A stretch of 64,000 nt of DNA from Leucaena leucocephala (lineage: Eukaryota; Streptophyta; Magnoliopsida; Fabales; Fabaceae): positions 15,220,501-15,284,500 of the forward strand of contig CM073547.1 in NCBI GenBank assembly GCA_037074615.1, given 5' to 3'. The notes beneath the pieces were generated by a model. It made no database searches, was not told the origin of the DNA, and saw only the letters and a list, made by a program, of their open reading frames with translations. The first letter of the stretch is position 1. Each line of letters opens with the position of its first letter. The position numbers and the translations under genes were made by a program. Positions 1 to 13,900 of this stretch are shown here, one piece after another.

Positions 1-358
1 CCTCTGACATGGGTCACAGGCCCCACACAAGGCATGCGCGTACTTGCATTACCCAAACTAGAAGAAACCATAATCCAACACCTCCCTTAAGGTCAGTATA
101 CGCTCAAAGCGCCCTCCACACACAAAAGTCTGCCGATCCTCAAAGATGAACCTTGCATAATCTAGGGCCAGATTCTTTGTTGACGGCTTCGCTATATTCA
201 AGAAGATGCTTTTAATTTCCCCATTAACAAGAGTTTGAGGATGCTGCGGAGTAGAGACTTTGTGGCTAACGCAATACTTTCACGGTAAGTTCCAGGGCAA
301 CTTGTTCCCAATATAGGTCCCTTGTTCACTATTAATAGCCTTTGGTTCTCCAAATCTA
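1..358. repeat. Partial B subunit at left window edge
   Basis: The window opens inside a B period. The TGGGTCACAGG variant and the B-specific stretch GCATAATCTAGGGCC (158-172) are present, and the copy runs to the anchor at 359. The array therefore continues beyond the left edge. Confidence 0.93.
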
Positions 359-1874
359 ATGCTGATATTAAAAGATTTTAGAAAGGAGGAGACCGTAGAA
401 GCATCGTCTTTCCCAGCTGATGCAGACTCCCCCAACGAGAAACATACTCACCCGCTAACAAAATATAACCCTGCCAATCGGGTGTTGACATATACCCACG
501 AAATCGATCCCCCAAATATCAAAGGTCTCACCAAAGAAATCAAGCGCCGGTGAGGCGTCTCTTTCCTCTCACAGTTTCCCCCGAACCTCTGACATGGGTT
601 GCAGGCCCCACACAAGGCATGTGCGTACTTGCATTACCTAAACTAGAAGAGACCATAATCCAACACCTGCCTTAAGGTCAGTATAGGCTCAAAGCGCCCT
701 CCACACACAAAAGTCAGCCGAGCCTCAAAGATGAACCTTGTCCTGTCATTCGGGACCCAGCTTCTAGGAATTATGTCAGCCGATGTGCTCCACAGGCACG
801 GGGCATCCCTGAAATAGTACACAGACTCTGCCTTGAGCTCCTGAACATGCGCAAGTTATAGGTGAGAAGGAATAAATCCAGTTAGAAAGTCAATGGCCAT
901 GGCAGCAAACAACACATAAGGAGGCATAAGGAAATGAATCGCGCATGACTGAGGAGTCAGTTACGCCTTTGCTTCGTGGGGAAAACAATTGAGATGGTCA
1001 GTCACTAAGCTTAGCTTTCCAGCTTACTATCCGTCTCATTGTCAAACTCCTGTAACAAGAGCATCCCTCATATAAACTAGGCTTCGATTCTGTGTTGGAA
1101 GGCTTCAATATATTCTGCTAGACACTCTTAATTTCCCCATAATTTCCTTCAGAGACAGCAAGAGTTTGAGGATGCTGGGGAGTAGACACTTTGTGGCTAA
1201 CGCAATACTTTTACGGCAAGTTACAGGGCAACTTGTTCCAAATATAGGTCCCTTGTTCACTATTAATAGCCTTTGGTTCTCCAAATCTAATGCTGATATT
1301 AATAGACTTTAGAAAGGAGGAGACCGTAGAAGCATCGTCTTTCCCAGCTGATGCAGACTCCCCCAACGAGAAACATAGTCAACCGCGAACAAAATATAAC
1401 CCTGCCAATTGGGCGTAGAAATATACCCACGAAATCGATCCCCCAAATATCAAAGGTCCCACCAAAGAAATCAAGCGCCGGTGAGGCGTCTCTTTCCTCT
1501 CACAGTTTCCCCCTAACCTCTGACATGGGTCACAGGCCCCACACAAGGCATGCGCGTACTTGCATTACCCAAACTAGAAGAAACCATAATCCAACACCTC
1601 CCTTAAGGTCAGTATACGCTCAAAGCGCCCTCCACACACAAAAGTCTGCCGATCCTCAAAGATGAACCTTGCATAATCTAGGGCCAGATTCTTTGTTGAC
1701 GGCTTCGCTATATTCAAGAAGATGCTTTTAATTTCCCCATTAACAAGAGTTTGAGGATGCTGCGGAGTAGAGACTTTGTGGCTAACGCAATACTTTCACG
1801 GTAAGTTCCAGGGCAACTTGTTCCCAATATAGGTCCCTTGTTCACTATTAATAGCCTTTGGTTCTCCAAATCTA
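359..1874. repeat. HOR dimer 1, 1516 bp (A 931 + B 585)
   Basis: A runs 359-1289 and B runs 1290-1874. This copy keeps the 13-bp CCCTGAAATAGTA segment (from about 816) and carries G at 686 (GTATAGGCTC), a combination otherwise seen only in dimer 12. Confidence 0.95.
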
Positions 1875-4800
1875 ATGCTGATATTAAAAGATTTTAGAAA
1901 GGAGGAGACCGTAGAAGCATCGTCTTTCCCAGCTGATGCAGACTCCCCCAACGAGAAACATACTCACCCGCTAACAAAATATAACCCTGCCAATCGGGTG
2001 TTGACATATACCCACGAAATCGATCCCCCAAATATCAAAGGTCTCACCAAAGAAATCAAGCGCCGGTGAGGCGTCTCTTTCCTCTCACAGTTTCCCCCGA
2101 ACCTCTGACATGGGTTGCAGGCCCCACACAAGGCATGTGCGTACTTGCATTACCTAAACTAGAAGAGACCATAATCCAACACCTGCCTTAAGGTCAGTAT
2201 AGGCTCAAAGCGCCCTCCACACACAAAAGTCAGCCGAGCCTCAAAGATGAACCTTGTCCTGTCATTCGGGACCCAGCTTCTAGGAATTATGTCAGCCGAT
2301 GTGCTCCACAGGCACGGGGCATCACAGACTCTGCCTTGAGCTCCTGAACATGCGCAAGTTATAGGTGAGAAGGAATAAATCCAGTTAGAAAGTCAATGGC
2401 CATGGCAGCAAACAACACATAAGGAGGCATAAGGAAATGAATCGCGCATGACTGAGGAGTCAGTTACGCCTTTGCTTCGTGGGGAAAACAATTGAGATGG
2501 TCAGTCACTAAGCTTAGCTTTCCAGCTTACTATCCGTCTCATTGTCAAACTCCTGTAACAAGAGCATCCCTCATATAAACTAGGCTTCGATTCTGTGTTG
2601 GAAGGCTTCAATATATTCTGCTAGACACTCTTAATTTCCCCATAATTTCCTTCAGAGACAGCAAGAGTTTGAGGATGCTGGGGAGTAGACACTTTGTGGC
2701 TAACGCAATACTTTTACGGCAAGTTACAGGGCAACTTGTTCCAAATATAGGTCCCTTGTTCACTATTAATAGCCTTTGGTTCTCCAAATCTAATGCTGAT
2801 ATTAATAGACTTTAGAAAGGAGGAGACCGTAGAAGCATCGTCTTTCCCAGCTGATGCAGACTCCCCCAACGAGAAACATAGTCAACCGCGAACAAAATAT
2901 AACCCTGCCAATTGGGCGTAGAAATATACCCACGAAATCGATCCCCCAAATATCAAAGGTCCCACCAAAGAAATCAAGCGCCGGTGAGGCGTCTCTTTCC
3001 TCTCACAGTTTCCCCCTAACCTCTGACATGGGTCACAGGCCCCACACAAGGCATGCGCGTACTTGCATTACCCAAACTAGAAGAAACCATAATCCAACAC
3101 CTCCCTTAAGGTCAGTATACGCTCAAAGCGCCCTCCACACACAAAAGTCTGCCGATCCTCAAAGATGAACCTTGCATAATCTAGGGCCAGATTCTTTGTT
3201 GACGGCTTCGCTATATTCAAGAAGATGCTTTTAATTTCCCCATTAACAAGAGTTTGAGGATGCTGCGGAGTAGAGACTTTGTGGCTAACGCAATACTTTC
3301 ACGGTAAGTTCCAGGGCAACTTGTTCCCAATATAGGTCCCTTGTTCACTATTAATAGCCTTTGGTTCTCCAAATCTAATGCTGATATTAAAAGATTTTAG
3401 AAAGGAGGAGACCGTAGAAGCATCGTCTTTCCCAGCTGATGCAGACTCCCCCAACGAGAAACATACTCACCCGCTAACAAAATATAACCCTGCCAATCGG
3501 GTGTTGACATATACCCACGAAATCGATCCCCCAAATATCAAAGGTCTCACCAAAGAAATCAAGCGCCGGTGAGGCGTCTCTTTCCTCTCACAGTTTCCCC
3601 CGAACCTCTGACATGGGTTGCAGGCCCCACACAAGGCATGTGCGTACTTGCATTACCTAAACTAGAAGAGACCATAATCCAACACCTGCCTTAAGGTCAG
3701 TATAGGCTCAAAGCGCCCTCCACACACAAAAGTCAGCCGAGCCTCAAAGATGAACCTTGTCCTGTCATTCGGGACCCAGCTTCTAGGAATTATGTCAGCC
3801 GATGTGCTCCACAGGCACGGGGCATCACAGACTCTGCCTTGAGCTCCTGAACATGCGCAAGTTATAGGTGAGAAGGAATAAATCCAGTTAGAAAGTCAAT
3901 GGCCATGGCAGCAAACAACACATAAGGAGGCATAAGGAAATGAATCGCGCATGACTGAGGAGTCAGTTACGCCTTTGCTTCGTGGGGAAAACAATTGAGA
4001 TGGTCAGTCACTAAGCTTAGCTTTCCAGCTTACTATCCGTCTCATTGTCAAACTCCTGTAACAAGAGCATCCCTCATATAAACTAGGCTTCGATTCTGTG
4101 TTGGAAGGCTTCAATATATTCTGCTAGACACTCTTAATTTCCCCATAATTTCCTTCAGAGACAGCAAGAGTTTGAGGATGCTGGGGAGTAGACACTTTGT
4201 GGCTAACGCAATACTTTTACGGCAAGTTACAGGGCAACTTGTTCCAAATATAGGTCCCTTGTTCACTATTAATAGCCTTTGGTTCTCCAAATCTAATGCT
4301 GATATTAATAGACTTTAGAAAGGAGGAGACCGTAGAAGCATCGTCTTTCCCAGCTGATGCAGACTCCCCCAACGAGAAACATAGTCAACCGCGAACAAAA
4401 TATAACCCTGCCAATTGGGCGTAGAAATATACCCACGAAATCGATCCCCCAAATATCAAAGGTCCCACCAAAGAAATCAAGCGCCGGTGAGGCGTCTCTT
4501 TCCTCTCACAGTTTCCCCCTAACCTCTGACATGGGTCACAGGCCCCACACAAGGCATGCGCGTACTTGCATTACCCAAACTAGAAGAAACCATAATCCAA
4601 CACCTCCCTTAAGGTCAGTATACGCTCAAAGCGCCCTCCACACACAAAAGTCTGCCGATCCTCAAAGATGAACCTTGCATAATCTAGGGCCAGATTCTTT
4701 GTTGACGGCTTCGCTATATTCAAGAAGATGCTTTTAATTTCCCCATTAACAAGAGTTTGAGGATGCTGCGGAGTAGAGACTTTGTGGCTAACGCAATACT

Positions 4801-7800
4801 TTCACGGTAAGTTCCAGGGCAACTTGTTCCCAATATAGGTCCCTTGTTCACTATTAATAGCCTTTGGTTCTCCAAATCTAATGCTGATATTAAAAGATTT
4901 TAGAAAGGAGGAGACCGTAGAAGCATCGTCTTTCCCAGCTGATGCAGACTCCCCCAACGAGAAACATACTCACCCGCTAACAAAATATAACCCTGCCAAT
5001 CGGGTGTTGACATATACCCACGAAATCGATCCCCCAAATATCAAAGGTCTCACCAAAGAAATCAAGCGCCGGTGAGGCGTCTCTTTCCTCTCACAGTTTC
5101 CCCCGAACCTCTGACATGGGTTGCAGGCCCCACACAAGGCATGTGCGTACTTGCATTACCTAAACTAGAAGAGACCATAATCCAACACCTGCCTTAAGGT
5201 CAGTATAGGCTCAAAGCGCCCTCCACACACAAAAGTCAGCCGAGCCTCAAAGATGAACCTTGTCCTGTCATTCGGGACCCAGCTTCTAGGAATTATGTCA
5301 GCCGATGTGCTCCACAGGCACGGGGCATCACAGACTCTGCCTTGAGCTCCTGAACATGCGCAAGTTATAGGTGAGAAGGAATAAATCCAGTTAGAAAGTC
5401 AATGGCCATGGCAGCAAACAACACATAAGGAGGCATAAGGAAATGAATCGCGCATGACTGAGGAGTCAGTTACGCCTTTGCTTCGTGGGGAAAACAATTG
5501 AGATGGTCAGTCACTAAGCTTAGCTTTCCAGCTTACTATCCGTCTCATTGTCAAACTCCTGTAACAAGAGCATCCCTCATATAAACTAGGCTTCGATTCT
5601 GTGTTGGAAGGCTTCAATATATTCTGCTAGACACTCTTAATTTCCCCATAATTTCCTTCAGAGACAGCAAGAGTTTGAGGATGCTGGGGAGTAGACACTT
5701 TGTGGCTAACGCAATACTTTTACGGCAAGTTACAGGGCAACTTGTTCCAAATATAGGTCCCTTGTTCACTATTAATAGCCTTTGGTTCTCCAAATCTAAT
5801 GCTGATATTAATAGACTTTAGAAAGGAGGAGACCGTAGAAGCATCGTCTTTCCCAGCTGATGCAGACTCCCCCAACGAGAAACATAGTCAACCGCGAACA
5901 AAATATAACCCTGCCAATTGGGCGTAGAAATATACCCACGAAATCGATCCCCCAAATATCAAAGGTCCCACCAAAGAAATCAAGCGCCGGTGAGGCGTCT
6001 CTTTCCTCTCACAGTTTCCCCCTAACCTCTGACATGGGTCACAGGCCCCACACAAGGCATGCGCGTACTTGCATTACCCAAACTAGAAGAAACCATAATC
6101 CAACACCTCCCTTAAGGTCAGTATACGCTCAAAGCGCCCTCCACACACAAAAGTCTGCCGATCCTCAAAGATGAACCTTGCATAATCTAGGGCCAGATTC
6201 TTTGTTGACGGCTTCGCTATATTCAAGAAGATGCTTTTAATTTCCCCATTAACAAGAGTTTGAGGATGCTGCGGAGTAGAGACTTTGTGGCTAACGCAAT
6301 ACTTTCACGGTAAGTTCCAGGGCAACTTGTTCCCAATATAGGTCCCTTGTTCACTATTAATAGCCTTTGGTTCTCCAAATCTAATGCTGATATTAAAAGA
6401 TTTTAGAAAGGAGGAGACCGTAGAAGCATCGTCTTTCCCAGCTGATGCAGACTCCCCCAACGAGAAACATACTCACCCGCTAACAAAATATAACCCTGCC
6501 AATCGGGTGTTGACATATACCCACGAAATCGATCCCCCAAATATCAAAGGTCTCACCAAAGAAATCAAGCGCCGGTGAGGCGTCTCTTTCCTCTCACAGT
6601 TTCCCCCGAACCTCTGACATGGGTTGCAGGCCCCACACAAGGCATGTGCGTACTTGCATTACCTAAACTAGAAGAGACCATAATCCAACACCTGCCTTAA
6701 GGTCAGTATAGGCTCAAAGCGCCCTCCACACACAAAAGTCAGCCGAGCCTCAAAGATGAACCTTGTCCTGTCATTCGGGACCCAGCTTCTAGGAATTATG
6801 TCAGCCGATGTGCTCCACAGGCACGGGGCATCACAGACTCTGCCTTGAGCTCCTGAACATGCGCAAGTTATAGGTGAGAAGGAATAAATCCAGTTAGAAA
6901 GTCAATGGCCATGGCAGCAAACAACACATAAGGAGGCATAAGGAAATGAATCGCGCATGACTGAGGAGTCAGTTACGCCTTTGCTTCGTGGGGAAAACAA
7001 TTGAGATGGTCAGTCACTAAGCTTAGCTTTCCAGCTTACTATCCGTCTCATTGTCAAACTCCTGTAACAAGAGCATCCCTCATATAAACTAGGCTTCGAT
7101 TCTGTGTTGGAAGGCTTCAATATATTCTGCTAGACACTCTTAATTTCCCCATAATTTCCTTCAGAGACAGCAAGAGTTTGAGGATGCTGGGGAGTAGACA
7201 CTTTGTGGCTAACGCAATACTTTTACGGCAAGTTACAGGGCAACTTGTTCCAAATATAGGTCCCTTGTTCACTATTAATAGCCTTTGGTTCTCCAAATCT
7301 AATGCTGATATTAATAGACTTTAGAAAGGAGGAGACCGTAGAAGCATCGTCTTTCCCAGCTGATGCAGACTCCCCCAACGAGAAACATAGTCAACCGCGA
7401 ACAAAATATAACCCTGCCAATTGGGCGTAGAAATATACCCACGAAATCGATCCCCCAAATATCAAAGGTCCCACCAAAGAAATCAAGCGCCGGTGAGGCG
7501 TCTCTTTCCTCTCACAGTTTCCCCCTAACCTCTGACATGGGTCACAGGCCCCACACAAGGCATGCGCGTACTTGCATTACCCAAACTAGAAGAAACCATA
7601 ATCCAACACCTCCCTTAAGGTCAGTATACGCTCAAAGCGCCCTCCACACACAAAAGTCTGCCGATCCTCAAAGATGAACCTTGCATAATCTAGGGCCAGA
7701 TTCTTTGTTGACGGCTTCGCTATATTCAAGAAGATGCTTTTAATTTCCCCATTAACAAGAGTTTGAGGATGCTGCGGAGTAGAGACTTTGTGGCTAACGC

Positions 7801-7886
7801 AATACTTTCACGGTAAGTTCCAGGGCAACTTGTTCCCAATATAGGTCCCTTGTTCACTATTAATAGCCTTTGGTTCTCCAAATCTA
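1875..7886. repeat. HOR dimers 2-5, four 1503-bp copies
   Basis: The starts are 1875, 3378, 4881 and 6384, exactly 1503 bp apart. All four lack the 13-bp CCCTGAAATAGTA segment (GGGCATCACAGACTC instead) and all carry GTATAGGCTC. I found no difference among them by eye, so they look like the product of one recent local amplification. Confidence 0.95.
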
Positions 7887-10800
7887 ATGCTGATATTAAA
7901 AGATTTTAGAAAGGAGGAGACCGTAGAAGCATCGTCTTTCCCAGCTGATGCAGACTCCCCCAACGAGAAACATACTCACCCGCTAACAAAATATAACCCT
8001 GCCAATCGGGTGTTGACATATACCCACGAAATCGATCCCCCAAATATCAAAGGTCTCACCAAAGAAATCAAGCGCCGGTGAGGCGTCTCTTTCCTCTCAC
8101 AGTTTCCCCCGAACCTCTGACATGGGTTGCAGGCCCCACACAAGGCATGTGCGTACTTGCATTACCTAAACTAGAAGAGACCATAATCCAACACCTGCCT
8201 TAAGGTCAGTATACGCTCAAAGCGCCCTCCACACACAAAAGTCAGCCGAGCCTCAAAGATGAACCTTGTCCTGTCATTCGGGACCCAGCTTCTAGGAATT
8301 ATGTCAGCCGATGTGCTCCACAGGCACGGGGCATCCCTGAAATAGTACACAGACTCTGCCTTGAGCTCCTGAACATGCGCAAGTTATAGGTGAGAAGGAA
8401 TAAATCCAGTTAGAAAGTCAATGGCCATGGCAGCAAACAACACATAAGGAGGCATAAGGAAATGAATCGCGCATGACTGAGGAGTCAGTTACGCCTTTGC
8501 TTCGTGGGGAAAACAATTGAGATGGTCAGTCACTAAGCTTAGCTTTCCAGCTTACTATCCGTCTCATTGTCAAACTCCTGTAACAAGAGCATCCCTCATA
8601 TAAACTAGGCTTCGATTCTGTGTTGGAAGGCTTCAATATATTCTGCTAGACACTCTTAATTTCCCCATAATTTCCTTCAGAGACAGCAAGAGTTTGAGGA
8701 TGCTGGGGAGTAGACACTTTGTGGCTAACGCAATACTTTTACGGCAAGTTACAGGGCAACTTGTTCCAAATATAGGTCCCTTGTTCACTATTAATAGCCT
8801 TTGGTTCTCCAAATCTAATGCTGATATTAATAGACTTTAGAAAGGAGGAGACCGTAGAAGCATCGTCTTTCCCAGCTGATGCAGACTCCCCCAACGAGAA
8901 ACATAGTCAACCGCGAACAAAATATAACCCTGCCAATTGGGCGTAGAAATATACCCACGAAATCGATCCCCCAAATATCAAAGGTCCCACCAAAGAAATC
9001 AAGCGCCGGTGAGGCGTCTCTTTCCTCTCACAGTTTCCCCCTAACCTCTGACATGGGTCACAGGCCCCACACAAGGCATGCGCGTACTTGCATTACCCAA
9101 ACTAGAAGAAACCATAATCCAACACCTCCCTTAAGGTCAGTATACGCTCAAAGCGCCCTCCACACACAAAAGTCTGCCGATCCTCAAAGATGAACCTTGC
9201 ATAATCTAGGGCCAGATTCTTTGTTGACGGCTTCGCTATATTCAAGAAGATGCTTTTAATTTCCCCATTAACAAGAGTTTGAGGATGCTGCGGAGTAGAG
9301 ACTTTGTGGCTAACGCAATACTTTCACGGTAAGTTCCAGGGCAACTTGTTCCCAATATAGGTCCCTTGTTCACTATTAATAGCCTTTGGTTCTCCAAATC
9401 TAATGCTGATATTAAAAGATTTTAGAAAGGAGGAGACCGTAGAAGCATCGTCTTTCCCAGCTGATGCAGACTCCCCCAACGAGAAACATACTCACCCGCT
9501 AACAAAATATAACCCTGCCAATCGGGTGTTGACATATACCCACGAAATCGATCCCCCAAATATCAAAGGTCTCACCAAAGAAATCAAGCGCCGGTGAGGC
9601 GTCTCTTTCCTCTCACAGTTTCCCCCGAACCTCTGACATGGGTTGCAGGCCCCACACAAGGCATGTGCGTACTTGCATTACCTAAACTAGAAGAGACCAT
9701 AATCCAACACCTGCCTTAAGGTCAGTATACGCTCAAAGCGCCCTCCACACACAAAAGTCAGCCGAGCCTCAAAGATGAACCTTGTCCTGTCATTCGGGAC
9801 CCAGCTTCTAGGAATTATGTCAGCCGATGTGCTCCACAGGCACGGGGCATCCCTGAAATAGTACACAGACTCTGCCTTGAGCTCCTGAACATGCGCAAGT
9901 TATAGGTGAGAAGGAATAAATCCAGTTAGAAAGTCAATGGCCATGGCAGCAAACAACACATAAGGAGGCATAAGGAAATGAATCGCGCATGACTGAGGAG
10001 TCAGTTACGCCTTTGCTTCGTGGGGAAAACAATTGAGATGGTCAGTCACTAAGCTTAGCTTTCCAGCTTACTATCCGTCTCATTGTCAAACTCCTGTAAC
10101 AAGAGCATCCCTCATATAAACTAGGCTTCGATTCTGTGTTGGAAGGCTTCAATATATTCTGCTAGACACTCTTAATTTCCCCATAATTTCCTTCAGAGAC
10201 AGCAAGAGTTTGAGGATGCTGGGGAGTAGACACTTTGTGGCTAACGCAATACTTTTACGGCAAGTTACAGGGCAACTTGTTCCAAATATAGGTCCCTTGT
10301 TCACTATTAATAGCCTTTGGTTCTCCAAATCTAATGCTGATATTAATAGACTTTAGAAAGGAGGAGACCGTAGAAGCATCGTCTTTCCCAGCTGATGCAG
10401 ACTCCCCCAACGAGAAACATAGTCAACCGCGAACAAAATATAACCCTGCCAATTGGGCGTAGAAATATACCCACGAAATCGATCCCCCAAATATCAAAGG
10501 TCCCACCAAAGAAATCAAGCGCCGGTGAGGCGTCTCTTTCCTCTCACAGTTTCCCCCTAACCTCTGACATGGGTCACAGGCCCCACACAAGGCATGCGCG
10601 TACTTGCATTACCCAAACTAGAAGAAACCATAATCCAACACCTCCCTTAAGGTCAGTATACGCTCAAAGCGCCCTCCACACACAAAAGTCTGCCGATCCT
10701 CAAAGATGAACCTTGCATAATCTAGGGCCAGATTCTTTGTTGACGGCTTCGCTATATTCAAGAAGATGCTTTTAATTTCCCCATTAACAAGAGTTTGAGG

Positions 10801-10918
10801 ATGCTGCGGAGTAGAGACTTTGTGGCTAACGCAATACTTTCACGGTAAGTTCCAGGGCAACTTGTTCCCAATATAGGTCCCTTGTTCACTATTAATAGCC
10901 TTTGGTTCTCCAAATCTA
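7887..10918. repeat. HOR dimers 6-7, two 1516-bp copies
   Basis: The starts are 7887 and 9403. Both keep the 13-bp segment and carry GTATACGCTC, the C state that B subunits and the right-hand array also carry and so probably ancestral. They sit between two four-copy runs of the 1503-bp form. Confidence 0.95.
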
Positions 10919-13900
10919 ATGCTGATATTAAAAGATTTTAGAAAGGAGGAGACCGTAGAAGCATCGTCTTTCCCAGCTGATGCAGACTCCCCCAACGAGA
11001 AACATACTCACCCGCTAACAAAATATAACCCTGCCAATCGGGTGTTGACATATACCCACGAAATCGATCCCCCAAATATCAAAGGTCTCACCAAAGAAAT
11101 CAAGCGCCGGTGAGGCGTCTCTTTCCTCTCACAGTTTCCCCCGAACCTCTGACATGGGTTGCAGGCCCCACACAAGGCATGTGCGTACTTGCATTACCTA
11201 AACTAGAAGAGACCATAATCCAACACCTGCCTTAAGGTCAGTATAGGCTCAAAGCGCCCTCCACACACAAAAGTCAGCCGAGCCTCAAAGATGAACCTTG
11301 TCCTGTCATTCGGGACCCAGCTTCTAGGAATTATGTCAGCCGATGTGCTCCACAGGCACGGGGCATCACAGACTCTGCCTTGAGCTCCTGAACATGCGCA
11401 AGTTATAGGTGAGAAGGAATAAATCCAGTTAGAAAGTCAATGGCCATGGCAGCAAACAACACATAAGGAGGCATAAGGAAATGAATCGCGCATGACTGAG
11501 GAGTCAGTTACGCCTTTGCTTCGTGGGGAAAACAATTGAGATGGTCAGTCACTAAGCTTAGCTTTCCAGCTTACTATCCGTCTCATTGTCAAACTCCTGT
11601 AACAAGAGCATCCCTCATATAAACTAGGCTTCGATTCTGTGTTGGAAGGCTTCAATATATTCTGCTAGACACTCTTAATTTCCCCATAATTTCCTTCAGA
11701 GACAGCAAGAGTTTGAGGATGCTGGGGAGTAGACACTTTGTGGCTAACGCAATACTTTTACGGCAAGTTACAGGGCAACTTGTTCCAAATATAGGTCCCT
11801 TGTTCACTATTAATAGCCTTTGGTTCTCCAAATCTAATGCTGATATTAATAGACTTTAGAAAGGAGGAGACCGTAGAAGCATCGTCTTTCCCAGCTGATG
11901 CAGACTCCCCCAACGAGAAACATAGTCAACCGCGAACAAAATATAACCCTGCCAATTGGGCGTAGAAATATACCCACGAAATCGATCCCCCAAATATCAA
12001 AGGTCCCACCAAAGAAATCAAGCGCCGGTGAGGCGTCTCTTTCCTCTCACAGTTTCCCCCTAACCTCTGACATGGGTCACAGGCCCCACACAAGGCATGC
12101 GCGTACTTGCATTACCCAAACTAGAAGAAACCATAATCCAACACCTCCCTTAAGGTCAGTATACGCTCAAAGCGCCCTCCACACACAAAAGTCTGCCGAT
12201 CCTCAAAGATGAACCTTGCATAATCTAGGGCCAGATTCTTTGTTGACGGCTTCGCTATATTCAAGAAGATGCTTTTAATTTCCCCATTAACAAGAGTTTG
12301 AGGATGCTGCGGAGTAGAGACTTTGTGGCTAACGCAATACTTTCACGGTAAGTTCCAGGGCAACTTGTTCCCAATATAGGTCCCTTGTTCACTATTAATA
12401 GCCTTTGGTTCTCCAAATCTAATGCTGATATTAAAAGATTTTAGAAAGGAGGAGACCGTAGAAGCATCGTCTTTCCCAGCTGATGCAGACTCCCCCAACG
12501 AGAAACATACTCACCCGCTAACAAAATATAACCCTGCCAATCGGGTGTTGACATATACCCACGAAATCGATCCCCCAAATATCAAAGGTCTCACCAAAGA
12601 AATCAAGCGCCGGTGAGGCGTCTCTTTCCTCTCACAGTTTCCCCCGAACCTCTGACATGGGTTGCAGGCCCCACACAAGGCATGTGCGTACTTGCATTAC
12701 CTAAACTAGAAGAGACCATAATCCAACACCTGCCTTAAGGTCAGTATAGGCTCAAAGCGCCCTCCACACACAAAAGTCAGCCGAGCCTCAAAGATGAACC
12801 TTGTCCTGTCATTCGGGACCCAGCTTCTAGGAATTATGTCAGCCGATGTGCTCCACAGGCACGGGGCATCACAGACTCTGCCTTGAGCTCCTGAACATGC
12901 GCAAGTTATAGGTGAGAAGGAATAAATCCAGTTAGAAAGTCAATGGCCATGGCAGCAAACAACACATAAGGAGGCATAAGGAAATGAATCGCGCATGACT
13001 GAGGAGTCAGTTACGCCTTTGCTTCGTGGGGAAAACAATTGAGATGGTCAGTCACTAAGCTTAGCTTTCCAGCTTACTATCCGTCTCATTGTCAAACTCC
13101 TGTAACAAGAGCATCCCTCATATAAACTAGGCTTCGATTCTGTGTTGGAAGGCTTCAATATATTCTGCTAGACACTCTTAATTTCCCCATAATTTCCTTC
13201 AGAGACAGCAAGAGTTTGAGGATGCTGGGGAGTAGACACTTTGTGGCTAACGCAATACTTTTACGGCAAGTTACAGGGCAACTTGTTCCAAATATAGGTC
13301 CCTTGTTCACTATTAATAGCCTTTGGTTCTCCAAATCTAATGCTGATATTAATAGACTTTAGAAAGGAGGAGACCGTAGAAGCATCGTCTTTCCCAGCTG
13401 ATGCAGACTCCCCCAACGAGAAACATAGTCAACCGCGAACAAAATATAACCCTGCCAATTGGGCGTAGAAATATACCCACGAAATCGATCCCCCAAATAT
13501 CAAAGGTCCCACCAAAGAAATCAAGCGCCGGTGAGGCGTCTCTTTCCTCTCACAGTTTCCCCCTAACCTCTGACATGGGTCACAGGCCCCACACAAGGCA
13601 TGCGCGTACTTGCATTACCCAAACTAGAAGAAACCATAATCCAACACCTCCCTTAAGGTCAGTATACGCTCAAAGCGCCCTCCACACACAAAAGTCTGCC
13701 GATCCTCAAAGATGAACCTTGCATAATCTAGGGCCAGATTCTTTGTTGACGGCTTCGCTATATTCAAGAAGATGCTTTTAATTTCCCCATTAACAAGAGT
13801 TTGAGGATGCTGCGGAGTAGAGACTTTGTGGCTAACGCAATACTTTCACGGTAAGTTCCAGGGCAACTTGTTCCCAATATAGGTCCCTTGTTCACTATTA

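Noticed and set aside
359..553. Plus-strand 64-codon ORF repeated about 40 times
   Set aside because: It lies antisense to the integrase motifs. It is repeated only because the unit is repeated, has no recognisable domain, and is broken in A subunits by a TAG. Sequence identity between copies shows array homogenisation, not coding constraint.
900..960. Shine-Dalgarno-like AAGGAGG ahead of an ATG (a bacterial gene?)
   Set aside because: The ATG is followed by a stop after four codons. Nothing else suggests bacteria, and the repeat and LTR structure is eukaryotic.
1351..1665. Plus-strand 104-codon ORF in each dimer
   Set aside because: It is also antisense to the pol-derived reading and low in recognisable content. 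It is lost in copies with one- or two-base deletions (20443, 22889, region IV), with no sign of compensation.
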